A stretch of 64,000 nt of DNA from Methylococcus sp. (GCA_028688525.1 JAQTYA010000005.1:1-64000), one strand, 5' to 3'. Shown: positions 15,553-24,990, numbered from the stretch's first letter. Program-made: numbers and translations. The notes: generated from the sequence alone by a model not told the origin.

Positions 15553-17174
15553 ATCAAGAAGACTATTCATCCATCCGGGACGAAGCCGTAGCCTGGGCAC
15601 AAGCGTTAACGCGCGAAGGCTGGATCCGGCGCGAAGACCTAGAGCGGTTCGGCAACGAGGACGCAGCTTCCCCGGGGGCGCTGTTTGACGGCAGCGTCCA
15701 CCGTCCGCTGGTGGTCGGCTTTTTCGGAGGCACCGGGGTCGGCAAGAGCTCGCTGCTCAACCGCCTCGCCGGCGCAGCCGTCGCCAAAGTCAGCGTGGAA
15801 CGTCCCACCTCGCGCGAAGTATCGCTCTATGCCCACGAATCGGTCCGGCTGGACCAGTTCAACGCAGCCCTCCCGGTAGACCCCATCCGGATCGCCCATC
15901 ATCACAACGACGCGCTGCGCCGGCTGGTCTGGGTCGATATGCCGGACATCGACAGCGCCGAAACTGCTAACCGCGATCTCGCCCTAGCCTGGCTGCCGCA
16001 CATCGACCTGCTGATCTACGTGGTCAGCCCCGAACGCTACCGCGACGACTGCGGCTGGCGCATGCTGATGCAGGAGCGCGGCACCCATGCCTGGGCGTTC
16101 GTCCTGAACCAGTGGGATCACGGGCATCCGGCACAGATCGAGGATTTTCTCGCTCTGCTTAGAGCGGGCGGCTTTGCCGAACCTTATCTTTTCCGTACCC
16201 AATGCGCGGCTGATGACGGCCGGCCGGCCGTGCCCGACGATTTCGCAGCACTGGAGCTACTCATTGAGGAACTGGCCGACAAACATCTGATCGAACAGAT
16301 CGACAGCCAAGCCCTCGCCTATCGCACCAAACAACTGCAGGATCGTCTCGGGGACCTCAAGGCGCGGCTGAACCGCCGCGCCGATTGGGAGGATCTGCGC
16401 GGAGAATGGGAGGACCGGCGGCATGAGGCTCACTGCGAAATCCGCGCCGGCCTCTCCTGGGTGACCGAACGGGCAGCCTCGGAATTCCTGTCTGGCCGGC
16501 TCAAATCCATGAACCCGCCCGAAAGCTCCGCAAGCCTTGTCAACGCCGTTTGGGATCCTTGGGCCCAGCAGCGCTGGGAGGACGCGCTTGCGGTGCTGGC
16601 GGTGGCAGCCGATGAGCGACAACTGCCGCGGCAACCGCTGCAACGAGCGCTAGCGCCTTGGGTGCGCGGCGCCGGCGCTACTGTCGGCAAGCGAGTGGAA
16701 GAGCGGCTACGCGGCGCTTTGGCCAAACCGGGCAACCGGTTGCAACGGTTCCTTTACCGGTTTTGCTGGATGCTCGCCTTAGTCCTACCGCTGGCCGCCG
16801 GCGGCTGGGTCGCTTTCAACGTGGTGACGTTCTACTACCGCAGCAGCACAGAGCAACTGGGATATCTGGGTGCCGACTTTGCCGTGCACAGCGTACTGCT
16901 CATCGGCCTAGCCTGGCTGCTGCCGTTCCTGCTGTACCGCGTGCTCAAGCCCTCCACGGAGCGGGCCGCATTGCGGGGCATACGCAGGGGGCTGGATTTC
17001 GCTCTGAACGAGCTCGGCGGCGGAGTCTCGAACGCACTGGAGCAGCTAGGCGAAAGCAGCGGCAAGCTTTCCGCTACAGCCGACCACTGGCTGGATACCT
17101 GCAAAAACCCTACGGAATATCTGGCATTTACCGATGCGCGGGTGGCGCGGCTGATGGCGAAACGGCCGGTGTAG
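15549..17174 (+). CDS. Large membrane-anchored GTPase of unknown function, second of a pair
   Basis: P-loop GGTGVGKSS at residues 60-68, a PTSREVSLY switch I candidate with Thr, DMPDID at 130-135 in the G3 position and NQWD at 187-190 in place of NKxD. After a helical middle part, two membrane helices lie near residues 403-425 (MLALVLPLAAGGWVAF) and 443-465 (SVLLIGLAWLLPFLLY), followed by a helical tail. The start overlaps the first GTPase, and the motif deviations match between the two, suggesting a functional pair. It could remodel or tether membrane; not YcjX or FeoB by its motifs. Confidence 0.7.
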   Translation: MNQEDYSSIRDEAVAWAQALTREGWIRREDLERFGNEDAASPGALFDGSVHRPLVVGFFGGTGVGKSSLLNRLAGAAVAKVSVERPTSREVSLYAHESVRLDQFNAALPVDPIRIAHHHNDALRRLVWVDMPDIDSAETANRDLALAWLPHIDLLIYVVSPERYRDDCGWRMLMQERGTHAWAFVLNQWDHGHPAQIEDFLALLRAGGFAEPYLFRTQCAADDGRPAVPDDFAALELLIEELADKHLIEQIDSQALAYRTKQLQDRLGDLKARLNRRADWEDLRGEWEDRRHEAHCEIRAGLSWVTERAASEFLSGRLKSMNPPESSASLVNAVWDPWAQQRWEDALAVLAVAADERQLPRQPLQRALAPWVRGAGATVGKRVEERLRGALAKPGNRLQRFLYRFCWMLALVLPLAAGGWVAFNVVTFYYRSSTEQLGYLGADFAVHSVLLIGLAWLLPFLLYRVLKPSTERAALRGIRRGLDFALNELGGGVSNALEQLGESSGKLSATADHWLDTCKNPTEYLAFTDARVARLMAKRPV

Positions 17175-17232
17175 CGCCTTGCATCATTGAGCAAGCAAGA
17201 CAAAAGTGCTTTAATTTTCTAGTTAAATCCTA

Positions 17233-17260
17233 TTGCAGCGGATTGCCGTTGTGCTATAAA
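17233..17260 (+). promoter_or_regulatory. Candidate sigma-70 promoter of the fds operon
   Basis: TTGCAG (17233-17238), a 16-bp spacer and TATAAA (17255-17260) lie about 50 bp ahead of fdsG in the AT-rich gap after the GTPase operon. Assigned by eye. Confidence 0.4.
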
Positions 17261-17309
17261 TCCATACTACTTTAATCAACTATTTCGTTAGGCACTCACG
17301 AGACGCACC

Positions 17310-17789
17310 ATGACGCAGACCGAATGGGATCGCGATGCGGTGACGGAAGTCATCGAACAGAAGAAATCCATGCCGGGGGCGCTTTTGCCCATTCTTCACG
17401 GAATTCAGGACCGTAACGGGTTCATTCCGGAAGACGCGGTTCCGCAAATCGCCAAGGCACTGAATCTCTCGCGGGCCGAAGTCCATGGCGTCATCAGCTT
17501 CTATCACTATTTCCGGACCACGCCGCCGGGCAAGCGCACGATCCACCTTTGCCGCGCCGAATCCTGCCAGGCGATGAACTCCCAGGCCCTGGAGGCTCAC
17601 ATCCAGGCGCGTCTCGGTATCGGTTACCACGAAACCACGGCGGACGGCACCTTCAGCCTGGAGCCGGTGTATTGCCTCGGCAATTGTGCCTGCTCCCCGT
17701 CGATGATGATCGACCATGAGGTGCATGGCCGCATCACGCCGCAGAGCTTCGATGCGATCATCAATGAATTGAAGGAGATGGCCGCATGA
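17310..17789 (+). CDS. fdsG: NAD-dependent formate dehydrogenase gamma subunit (NuoE-like)
   Basis: Carries a [2Fe-2S] cluster in the cytoplasmic formate dehydrogenase complex that passes electrons from formate to NAD+. The four cluster cysteines are visible as [11 protein letters not shown] and [11 protein letters not shown], in the thioredoxin-like fold of NuoE (159 aa). N-terminal [17 protein letters not shown] and [10 protein letters not shown] are typical. First gene of fdsGBACD; it overlaps fdsB by 4 nt. Confidence 0.92.
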   Translation: MTQTEWDRDAVTEVIEQKKSMPGALLPILHGIQDRNGFIPEDAVPQIAKALNLSRAEVHGVISFYHYFRTTPPGKRTIHLCRAESCQAMNSQALEAHIQARLGIGYHETTADGTFSLEPVYCLGNCACSPSMMIDHEVHGRITPQSFDAIINELKEMAA

Positions 17790-19336
17790 TTACCGTGTAC
17801 GTTCCCCGCGACTCCAGCGCCCTCGGCCTCGGCGCCGAGCGGGTGGCCAACGCCATCCAGGTTGAGGCCGCCAAACGCGGTGCTGCGATCAATCTCGTTC
17901 GCAACGGCTCGCGCGGCCTGTATTGGCTTGAACCCATGGTGGAAGTCGCTACCGCCTCCGGTCGGGTCGCCTATGGTCCGGTGCAACCCGGCGACGTTCC
18001 CGGCCTCTTCGATACCGGCCTCCTCGAAGGCAAGGCGCATCCGTTGTGCATGGGCCCCACGGAAGAGATTCCCTACCTCAAGAACCAGGAACGCCTGACC
18101 TTCGCCCGCGTAGGCATCACCGACCCGGTCAGCCTCGACGATTACCTAGCTCACGACGGCTACCGCGGATTGCGCAACGCACTGGCGAAGGAACCCGCCG
18201 CCATCGTCGAGGAAGTAACCGCTTCCGGCCTGCGAGGCCGCGGCGGCGCCGCTTTCCCCACCGGCATCAAGTGGAAGACGGTACTCAATACCCCTGCCGA
18301 GCAGAAATACATCGTCTGCAACGCCGACGAGGGCGATTCCGGCACCTTCTCCGACCGGATGATCATGGAAGGCGACCCGTTCGTGCTGATCGAGGGCATG
18401 ACCATCGCCGGCCTCGCCGTGGGGGCAGCCCAGGGCTACATCTACCTCCGCGTCGAATACCCGCATGCCGACGTGGCATTGAACCAGGCCATCGAGGCGG
18501 CACTCGCGGCGGGCTATCTAGGCGATAACATCCTAGGCAGCGGCAAGCGTTTCCACCTCGAAGTCCGCCTGGGTGCAGGCGCCTATGTCTGCGGTGAGGA
18601 AACCGCCCTCATGGAGAGCATCGAGGGCAAGCGCGGCATGGTCCGCTTCAAGCCGCCGCTGCCGGCCATCGAAGGACTGTTCGGCCAGCCCACGGTCGTC
18701 AACAACGTGATCTCGCTGGCCTCGGTGCCGATCATTCTGGACAAGGGCGGCAAATACTACGCCGACTACGGTATGGGCCGCTCGCGCGGCACTCTGCCGT
18801 TGCAGCTCGCCGGTAACGTCAAGCGCCCGGGCCTGATCGAAAAGGCCTTTGGCATGACCCTGCGCGAACTGCTGTACGACTACGGCGGCGGCTCCGCCAG
18901 CGGGCGCCCGATCCGCGCCGTACAAGTCGGCGGTCCGTTGGGCTCCTTCATGCCTGAATCCCAGTTCGACACCCCGCTGGACTATGAAGCGTTCAGCGCC
19001 ATCTGGGCCGTGCTTGGCCATGGCGGCGTAGTGGTGTTCGACGATACGGTCGACATGGCAAAAATGGCGCGCTACGCCATGGAGTTCTGCGCGGCTGAAT
19101 CCTGCGGCAAATGCACGCCCTGCCGGATCGGCTCGACCCGCGGCATGGAAGTGATGGACCGGATTATTGAGAACCAGGACCGGACGAAGAATCTGGCATT
19201 GTTGCGGGATCTGGGCGACACCATGCTCGCCGGTTCGCTCTGCGCACTGGGCGGCATGACGCCTTACCCCGTGCTCAGCGCCCTCAACCATTTCCCGGAA
19301 GATTTCGGCGAGAAGAACGTGGCGCAGGTCGCCTGA
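17786..19336 (+). CDS. fdsB: NAD-dependent formate dehydrogenase beta subunit (NuoF-like, FMN and NAD site)
   Basis: Holds FMN, the NAD+ site and a [4Fe-4S] cluster. The first about 110 residues are a ferredoxin/thioredoxin-like extension. The NuoF core follows, with [18 protein letters not shown] (FMN/NAD), [14 protein letters not shown] and [14 protein letters not shown], and the cluster cysteines [12 protein letters not shown] plus a later Cys. Length of 516 aa is normal for FdsB. It sits between fdsG and fdsA in one operon. Confidence 0.93.
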   Translation: MITVYVPRDSSALGLGAERVANAIQVEAAKRGAAINLVRNGSRGLYWLEPMVEVATASGRVAYGPVQPGDVPGLFDTGLLEGKAHPLCMGPTEEIPYLKNQERLTFARVGITDPVSLDDYLAHDGYRGLRNALAKEPAAIVEEVTASGLRGRGGAAFPTGIKWKTVLNTPAEQKYIVCNADEGDSGTFSDRMIMEGDPFVLIEGMTIAGLAVGAAQGYIYLRVEYPHADVALNQAIEAALAAGYLGDNILGSGKRFHLEVRLGAGAYVCGEETALMESIEGKRGMVRFKPPLPAIEGLFGQPTVVNNVISLASVPIILDKGGKYYADYGMGRSRGTLPLQLAGNVKRPGLIEKAFGMTLRELLYDYGGGSASGRPIRAVQVGGPLGSFMPESQFDTPLDYEAFSAIWAVLGHGGVVVFDDTVDMAKMARYAMEFCAAESCGKCTPCRIGSTRGMEVMDRIIENQDRTKNLALLRDLGDTMLAGSLCALGGMTPYPVLSALNHFPEDFGEKNVAQVA

Positions 19337-19393
19337 CGCCGCCCTTCCCTGACGGGTGCCCTGCAAGCACCGACCACGAGAGGAGATAGCCCC

Positions 19394-22237
19394 ATGGCTC
19401 TATTACAAGACAAAGATTTCGGCACGCCGCGCAGCGTTTCCGACAAGATGGTGACTCTGGAAATCGACGGCTTCACCGCCACCGTACCGGAAGGCACTTC
19501 GGTCATGCGTGCGGCCGCCAGCATCGGCATCGACATTCCCAAACTCTGCGCCACGGATAGCCTGGAGCCTTTCGGTTCCTGCCGCTTGTGCGTAGTCCAG
19601 GTCGAAGGCGGGCGCGGGCTTCCGGCGTCCTGCACGACGCCGGTTTTCGAAGGCATGAAGGTCGTGACCCAAAACGATCGGCTGGCCCAGGTCCGCCGCG
19701 GCATCATGGAGCTCTACATCTCCGATCATCCGCTCGATTGCCTCACCTGCTCCGCCAACGGCAACTGCGAACTTCAGGACATGGCCGGCGTGGTCGGCCT
19801 GCGCGAGGTCCGCTACGGCTACGAAGGCGAGAACCATTTCGGGTCGAAGAAAGATCTCAGCAATCCATATTTCCAGTTCGAGCCGTCCAAGTGCATCGTC
19901 TGCTCGCGCTGTGTCCGTGCCTGCGAACAGACCCAGGGCACTTTCGCCCTCACCATCGACGGCCGCGGCTTCGAGTCCAAGATTTCCCCCGGACAGAACC
20001 AGGCCTTCATGGATTCCGAGTGTGTTTCCTGCGGTGCCTGTGTCCAGGCCTGCCCGACCGCGACACTGATCGAGAAGGCCGTGGCCGAGAAGGGTCAGGC
20101 CGACCATTCGATCATCACCACCTGCGCTTACTGCGGCGTCGGCTGTTCGTTCAGGGCCGAGATGAAGGGCTCCGAAGTCGTGCGCATGGTGCCGGACAAG
20201 AACGGACAGGCCAACCATGGCCATTCCTGCGTCAAGGGCCGCTTCGCCTTCGGCTATGCGACCCATCCGGACCGCATCACCTCGCCGATGATCCGCAAGA
20301 GCATCCACGATCCCTGGCAGAAGGTGAGCTGGGAAGAGGCTGTCAACTACGCGGCATCCGAGTTCAAGCGCATCCAGGCCAAGTACGGCAAGGATTCCGT
20401 CGGAGGGCTCACCTCCAGCCGCTGCACTAATGAGGAAGCTTACTTGGTGCAGAAGCTGGTCCGCGCCGCCTTCGGCAACAACAACGTCGACACCTGCGCC
20501 CGCGTCTGCCATTCGCCAACCGGCTACGGCCTCAAGCAGACCCTGGGCGAATCGGCCGGCACCCAGACCTTCGACTCTGTAATGAAATCCGACGTCATCC
20601 TGGTCATCGGCGTCAATCCCACCGACGGCCATCCGGTGTTCGGCTCGCTGATGAAAAAGCGGGTGCGGCAAGGGGCCAAGCTGATCGTGGTCGATCCGCG
20701 CGACATCGACATGGTCAAGTCGCCGCACATCAAAGCCGACTATCATCTGAAGCTAAAGCCCGGCACCAACGTCGCCGCGGTCACGGCCATCGCCCACGTC
20801 ATCGTCACCGAAGGGCTGGTCGACGAGGCCTTTGTGAAGGAACGTTGCGATGTGGAATCCTTCAACAAATGGAAGGATTTCGTCGCCGAGCAACGGCATT
20901 CCCCTGAAGCCACGGAAGCCGTCACCGGCATCCCGGCTCAAACCGTTCGCGAAGCCGCCCGGCTCTATGCTACCGGAGGCAATGCCGCCATTTACTACGG
21001 CCTGGGCGTCACCGAACACAGCCAGGGTTCGACCACCGTCATCGGCATCGCCAACCTGGCTATGGCAACCGCCAACGTCGGCCGGGAGGGGGTGGGTGTT
21101 AATCCGCTGCGCGGCCAGAACAATGTCCAGGGTTCCTGCGACATGGGCTCCTTCCCGCATGAGCTTCCCGGTTATCGCCATGTTTCCGATGATACGGTAC
21201 GGGCCCAGTTCGAAGCGGCCTGGAACGCCAAGCTGAGCCCGGAACCGGGCCTGCGCATCCCGAACATGTTCGTCTCCGCCTTGGACGGCAGTTTCAAAGG
21301 CTTGTACTGCGAAGGCGAAGACATCGCCCAGTCCGATCCCGATACCCAGCATGTCCAGGCCGCGCTCCAGGCCATGGAGTGCGTGGTGGTGCAGGATATT
21401 TTTCTTAACGAGACGGCTAAATTCGCCCACGTCTTCCTGCCCGGCGCCTCCTTCCTAGAGAAGAGCGGCACCTTCACCAATGCGGAGCGGCGCATTTCGC
21501 CGGTGCGCCGGGTGATGCCACCGTTGGCGGGTTACGAGGACTGGCAGGTGACCCAGATGCTAGCCAATGCCCTGGGCTATCCGATGAATTACAGCCATGC
21601 TGCGGAAATTTTGGATGAGATCGCTAGCCTGGTGCCGACCTTCACTAAGGTCAGCTTCCAGCGTCTGGACGAGATGGGAAGCCTGCAATGGCCGTGTAAC
21701 GCGGAGGCCCCGGACGGCACGCCGACCATGCACATCGACCATTTCGTGCGCGGCAAGGGCCGGTTCATGCTGACCGAGTACGTGCCCACCGAGGAGCGTA
21801 CCAGCAGCAAATTCCCGCTGATCCTGACCACGGGACGCATCCTGTCGCAGTACAACGTTGGCGCTCAGACCCGCCGCACCGCGAATACCGCATGGCATCC
21901 GGAGGACCGTCTGGAGATACACCCGCACGACGCGGAGAACCGCGGCATCAACGACGGCGATTGGGTTGGCATCAAGAGCCGCCAAGGCGAGACCGTGCTG
22001 CGTGCGACGGTGTCCGAGCGCATGCAGCCGGGCGTGGTCTACACCACGTTCCACTTCCCGGAATCCGGCGCCAACGTCATCACCACCGACAACTCGGACT
22101 GGGCGACCAATTGCCCGGAATACAAGGTGACAGCCGTGCAGGTAACCAAGGTCAACGCGCCGTCGGAGTGGCAGGAGCAGTTCCGCAGTTTCACCGAGGA
22201 ACAATTGGCCTTCCTAGACAAGGCCACCGCGGGCTGA
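19394..22237 (+). CDS. fdsA: NAD-dependent formate dehydrogenase alpha subunit (molybdenum catalytic subunit)
   Basis: Oxidises formate to CO2 at a bis-MGD molybdenum (or tungsten) centre. Domain order in 947 aa: NuoG-like [2Fe-2S] domain (CRLCVV region), His-Cys cluster motif (HPLDCLTCSANGNCELQ), two [4Fe-4S] clusters (CIVCSRCVRAC, CVSCGACVQACP), the catalytic domain opening with CAYCGVGC, and CARVCHSPTGYG holding the cysteine ligand of the metal. This is a cysteine, not selenocysteine, enzyme. The MopB C-terminal domain ends the protein. The 57-nt gap to fdsB holds an AGGAG ribosome binding site. Confidence 0.95.
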   Translation: MALLQDKDFGTPRSVSDKMVTLEIDGFTATVPEGTSVMRAAASIGIDIPKLCATDSLEPFGSCRLCVVQVEGGRGLPASCTTPVFEGMKVVTQNDRLAQVRRGIMELYISDHPLDCLTCSANGNCELQDMAGVVGLREVRYGYEGENHFGSKKDLSNPYFQFEPSKCIVCSRCVRACEQTQGTFALTIDGRGFESKISPGQNQAFMDSECVSCGACVQACPTATLIEKAVAEKGQADHSIITTCAYCGVGCSFRAEMKGSEVVRMVPDKNGQANHGHSCVKGRFAFGYATHPDRITSPMIRKSIHDPWQKVSWEEAVNYAASEFKRIQAKYGKDSVGGLTSSRCTNEEAYLVQKLVRAAFGNNNVDTCARVCHSPTGYGLKQTLGESAGTQTFDSVMKSDVILVIGVNPTDGHPVFGSLMKKRVRQGAKLIVVDPRDIDMVKSPHIKADYHLKLKPGTNVAAVTAIAHVIVTEGLVDEAFVKERCDVESFNKWKDFVAEQRHSPEATEAVTGIPAQTVREAARLYATGGNAAIYYGLGVTEHSQGSTTVIGIANLAMATANVGREGVGVNPLRGQNNVQGSCDMGSFPHELPGYRHVSDDTVRAQFEAAWNAKLSPEPGLRIPNMFVSALDGSFKGLYCEGEDIAQSDPDTQHVQAALQAMECVVVQDIFLNETAKFAHVFLPGASFLEKSGTFTNAERRISPVRRVMPPLAGYEDWQVTQMLANALGYPMNYSHAAEILDEIASLVPTFTKVSFQRLDEMGSLQWPCNAEAPDGTPTMHIDHFVRGKGRFMLTEYVPTEERTSSKFPLILTTGRILSQYNVGAQTRRTANTAWHPEDRLEIHPHDAENRGINDGDWVGIKSRQGETVLRATVSERMQPGVVYTTFHFPESGANVITTDNSDWATNCPEYKVTAVQVTKVNAPSEWQEQFRSFTEEQLAFLDKATAG

Positions 22238-22243
22238 TCCCGG

Positions 22244-23134
22244 ATGGCGGACCCGGCGCTTACCGTCTTTGGCACGCCCCTGGACTCTATCGGGGAGGAC
22301 GACGCGACGGGTACCTGGGCTCAAGGCGGCGGTGTCCGCCTAAGCCATAGCCGGGTCAGCGTCAAGCGTTGGCGGGATGGGACCGAGACCATCGAAGACG
22401 ACGAAGTGGCCGAGGAGGTGCCGGTCGCTCTGGTGTACAACGGCGTTCCGCACGTAGTCATGCTGGCGACGCCGCTAGACCTGGAGGACTTCGCCATCGG
22501 TTTCAGTCTGACCGAAGGCATCGTCCGTTCTCCGTCCGAAGTTCTGGCTGTCCGCGCCCATAGCCGCAGCGAAGGCATCGAGGTAAGGCTGCGCATCCCC
22601 GAGGAGCGTTTTGCCTGTCTGCCGGGCAAAGAGCACAATCTCACCGGACGTACCGGTTGCGGCTTATGCGGCGCGGCGACACTGCAGCAGGCGGTCCGCC
22701 ATCCACAGCCCGTGGATTTGGGCGCCACGGTGTCAATCGCCGATCTGCGCGATGCCCAGGTGCAATTGCATGCCCGCCAGAACATCAACCGTCTGACCGG
22801 CGCAGTGCACGCTGCGGCGTGGGTCGTGCCGGGCAAAGGGGTAATCCATGTCCGAGAAGACGTTGGGCGCCACAATGCGCTCGACAAGCTGATCGGCGTG
22901 CTGGCGAAAACCCGCACCTCCCGCAACGAGGGGTTCGTCCTGGTCACCAGCCGGGCCAGCTACGAAATGGTCCAGAAATGTGCGGAAGCCGGCATCGGTT
23001 TTCTGGCGGCAGTGTCCGCCCCCACCGGTCTCGCGATCCGGCTCGCGCTGGAAACCGGGCTGACTCTGGTCGGCTTTCTCCGCGGTGGGAACTGCGTCGT
23101 TTACACCAATTCCCACCGATTGCACGAACAATAA
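22244..23134 (+). CDS. fdhD: Formate dehydrogenase accessory sulfurtransferase FdhD (FdsC)
   Basis: Delivers sulfur to the bis-MGD cofactor and inserts it in the catalytic subunit. Landmarks: VYNGVPHVVMLATPLDLEDFAIGFSLTEGI, the GRTGCGLCGAATLQ motif with the CxxC-type cysteines on the flexible loop, HAAAWV, and VREDVGRHNALDKLIG. Length 296 aa, usual for the family. Placed 6 nt after fdsA, ahead of fdsD, as in known fdsGBACD operons where it is named fdsC. Confidence 0.93.
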   Translation: MADPALTVFGTPLDSIGEDDATGTWAQGGGVRLSHSRVSVKRWRDGTETIEDDEVAEEVPVALVYNGVPHVVMLATPLDLEDFAIGFSLTEGIVRSPSEVLAVRAHSRSEGIEVRLRIPEERFACLPGKEHNLTGRTGCGLCGAATLQQAVRHPQPVDLGATVSIADLRDAQVQLHARQNINRLTGAVHAAAWVVPGKGVIHVREDVGRHNALDKLIGVLAKTRTSRNEGFVLVTSRASYEMVQKCAEAGIGFLAAVSAPTGLAIRLALETGLTLVGFLRGGNCVVYTNSHRLHEQ

Positions 23135-23168
23135 ATCTACAACGCTAAGACAGGAGCCCCGCTTCGAC

Positions 23169-23411
23169 ATGCACAGCGAAAACTTGGTAAAGATGCTCAA
23201 CAACATCAGTGCGTTCTTTCAGGCCGATCCGGATCGTCCCGTCGCCATACAGGGAGTGGTCGAGCATGTTCGGAAAAATTGGGAGCCTCGGATGCGGCGC
23301 CAGATCATCGCCCATTTCCAGGCCGGCGGCGAAGGCTTGAGCGAGCTCTCCCGCGCCGCTGTGCAGGTCCTGGCGGACGAAGAAGTGAGTCTCACGGCGC
23401 GCTGTGTCTAA
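23169..23411 (+). CDS. fdsD: Formate dehydrogenase delta subunit
   Basis: Small subunit (80 aa) associated with the FDH complex and needed for its full activity in organisms studied. Motifs NLVKMLNNISAFFQ and HVRKNWEPRMRRQIIAH are those of FdsD. The in-frame ATG 84 nt upstream lies inside fdhD, so the ATG at 23169, preceded by AGGAG at a long spacing, is the likely start. Last gene of the operon; a short GC hairpin (GGCGT/ACGCC near 23415-23430) follows. Confidence 0.88.
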   Translation: MHSENLVKMLNNISAFFQADPDRPVAIQGVVEHVRKNWEPRMRRQIIAHFQAGGEGLSELSRAAVQVLADEEVSLTARCV

Positions 23412-23735
23412 CGGCGTTCCCGACGCCGCACGACCGCGCTTGCGAGACAGTGATTGCCTTCGGCGCCGGGGCCGTCCTGCGTTCACTCGCCCGGCGACAA
23501 CAAGGTCGCCTCACCTCGTTCCACAATGATTTTACTTTACGGCCTTTCGGGATGCCTTGCAGTCCGCCTCCGGACAACGCTAACGCGTTACCCTGCGGCG
23601 GACCGCCCGGCCCTGGGGCCTACCCAGGGGCTCGTCGGACTCGCTCGCTTTCGCATCGCTCCATGTCCTCCGGCGCGGTATGCAGGCTATAGGAACGAGG
23701 CCATCGTGGGGAATGACGATTCAAGGACAAGTAGT
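23412..23735. repeat. Non-coding gap with nested inverted repeats (23562-23629)
   Basis: No convincing gene in this 324-bp gap. It contains GTCCGCC (23562-23568) paired with GGCGGAC (23597-23603) around a perfect palindrome TAACGCGTTA (23581-23590), then CCCTGGG (23611-23617) with CCCAGGG (23623-23629). The pattern resembles dispersed palindromic (REP-like) repeats of gammaproteobacteria. Whether other copies exist in the genome cannot be seen here. Confidence 0.45.
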
Positions 23736-24434
23736 CTAGGTTGTGCCGCGGGCAAGAAACAGATAGCGAAGGATTTGATCCATTAGTCGATGGGTAGTTA
23801 AGAAATACCCCGCCTCCGCCAAAATGGCTTCAGGAGTTTGAACGTAGGGACCTGGTGTTAGGTCACCCGAGCAATAGTGGATCAGAGCCCTCGCTCCTGC
23901 CGGCAGCATTTCCAGGTGGAATTGCAGACCCAACACTCGGTCGTCGTAGAGGAAAGCCTGATTGGTGCAAGCTTGGCTGCTGGCTAAGCGAATCGCCCCT
24001 TCGGGAAGGTCGAAGGTTTCACCATGCCATTGAAACACCAATGCGTGCTCAGGGATATTCGGTGCCGGGGTTAACTTCGAATCACCTCGCTGAATCACAT
24101 GCCAGCCAATTTCCTTGAACTCGTTTGGATAGACCGGGGAACCTAAAGCACGGGCGATGAGTTGAGCGCCAAGACAGATGCCGAGAACGGATTTCCTGGC
24201 GGTGATGGTGTCGGCAATGAAGCGAATCTCATCCTCAAGCCATGGATGGATACCGGCATCATGAACGCACATAGGTCCACCTAGGACAATTAATCCGTCG
24301 AATGCATCCGGCGTGGGAAAGCTTTCCGATAGGAAGGTCCGGGTCGAAGTGACCCAGGCACGCTGTTGCGACAACCAGGTATCGATATAACCAAGGCCTT
24401 CAAACGGCACGTGTTGCACGTAGTGAATATGCAT
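23736..24434 (-). CDS. Class I glutamine amidotransferase-like protein
   Basis: A stand-alone GATase domain of 232 aa, of the GMP-synthase-like or gamma-glutamyl hydrolase-like sort. The nucleophile elbow is GICLGAQ, the oxyanion region LIVLGGPM, and the catalytic His-x-Glu is LQFHLEM, so the triad looks complete. No second domain is present, so the acceptor of the ammonia or glutamyl group is unknown. It follows cynS by 26 nt on the same strand, behind the metal-free formate dehydrogenase, which suggests a nitrogen-related task. Confidence 0.75.
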   Translation of the reverse strand: MHIHYVQHVPFEGLGYIDTWLSQQRAWVTSTRTFLSESFPTPDAFDGLIVLGGPMCVHDAGIHPWLEDEIRFIADTITARKSVLGICLGAQLIARALGSPVYPNEFKEIGWHVIQRGDSKLTPAPNIPEHALVFQWHGETFDLPEGAIRLASSQACTNQAFLYDDRVLGLQFHLEMLPAGARALIHYCSGDLTPGPYVQTPEAILAEAGYFLTTHRLMDQILRYLFLARGTT

Positions 24435-24460
24435 AGTGCGTTGGCGACGGGATATGTGCT

Positions 24461-24904
24461 TTAGTACGTCTTGTATGGGAGAAATTTTCCGGACATGGTA
24501 ACTTTGACCCGATCTCCATTCGGGTTCGGCTCACGGCGGATGTCCATCTCGAAGTCGATGGCGCTCATGATCCCGTCGCCGAATTCCTCGTGGATCAGAT
24601 CCTTAAAGGTCGTGCCATACACGCTGACCAGTTCATAAAAGCGATAGATCAAGGGATCGGTCGGAATCCCGGTCGGCATCGATCCTTTGTACGGCGGGAT
24701 CGTCAACCATTGCTGTTCTTCCTCGGTCAGGCCGAACAGCATTCCCACCACGGCCGATTGATCTTTCGTGAGTGTCATCTGCCCCAGGCAGGCGGCCGTG
24801 ACCCATGCTTTGCTCTGGCCGACTCTTGCGGCTACGTCAGCCCATTTCAACCCTTGGCGGACCTTTGCTGTCATGATCTTCTCGGTGACTTCGGTGCGGT
24901 TCAT
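24461..24904 (-). CDS. cynS: Cyanate hydratase (cyanase)
   Basis: Converts cyanate and bicarbonate to ammonia and two CO2 (through carbamate). The 147-aa product has the N-terminal helical domain (TAKVRQGLKWADVAARVGQSK) and the C-terminal catalytic domain. The active-site Arg, Glu and Ser are visible in YRFYELVSVYG and GIMSAIDFEMDI. The family length is about 150-156. The ATG at 24904 has AGGAGCGACG upstream; longer readings of the frame are not credible. Located between the FDH and amidotransferase genes. No cynR or cynT lies nearby. Confidence 0.93.
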   Translation of the reverse strand: MNRTEVTEKIMTAKVRQGLKWADVAARVGQSKAWVTAACLGQMTLTKDQSAVVGMLFGLTEEEQQWLTIPPYKGSMPTGIPTDPLIYRFYELVSVYGTTFKDLIHEEFGDGIMSAIDFEMDIRREPNPNGDRVKVTMSGKFLPYKTY

Positions 24905-24959
24905 TCGTCGCTCCTGGATGGGATGAGCAGTGTTTTGCCTGGATTTGCGCCCTAACCGA

Positions 24960-24990
24960 CAAGGAGGCACCAACCATGATGCCTCCCTTG
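24960..24990 (-). terminator. Stem-loop between fdh and cynS (attenuator- or terminator-like)
   Basis: CAAGGAGGCA (24960-24969) pairs with TGCCTCCCTTG (24980-24990), with one bulge and a 10-nt loop, in the 100-bp gap between the two genes. There is no long U-run, so a partial terminator or mRNA-processing structure that sets the fdh:cynS ratio is as likely as a full stop. Confidence 0.4.

Noticed and set aside
19403..20746. Leftward 447-codon frame
   Set aside because: Antisense to fdsA, which is complete and has all cofactor motifs. The reverse frame is open because of high GC at third positions.
23279..23786. Rightward frames in the gap after fdsD
   Set aside because: They run through the inverted repeats, lack ribosome binding sites and show no domain; treated as non-coding.
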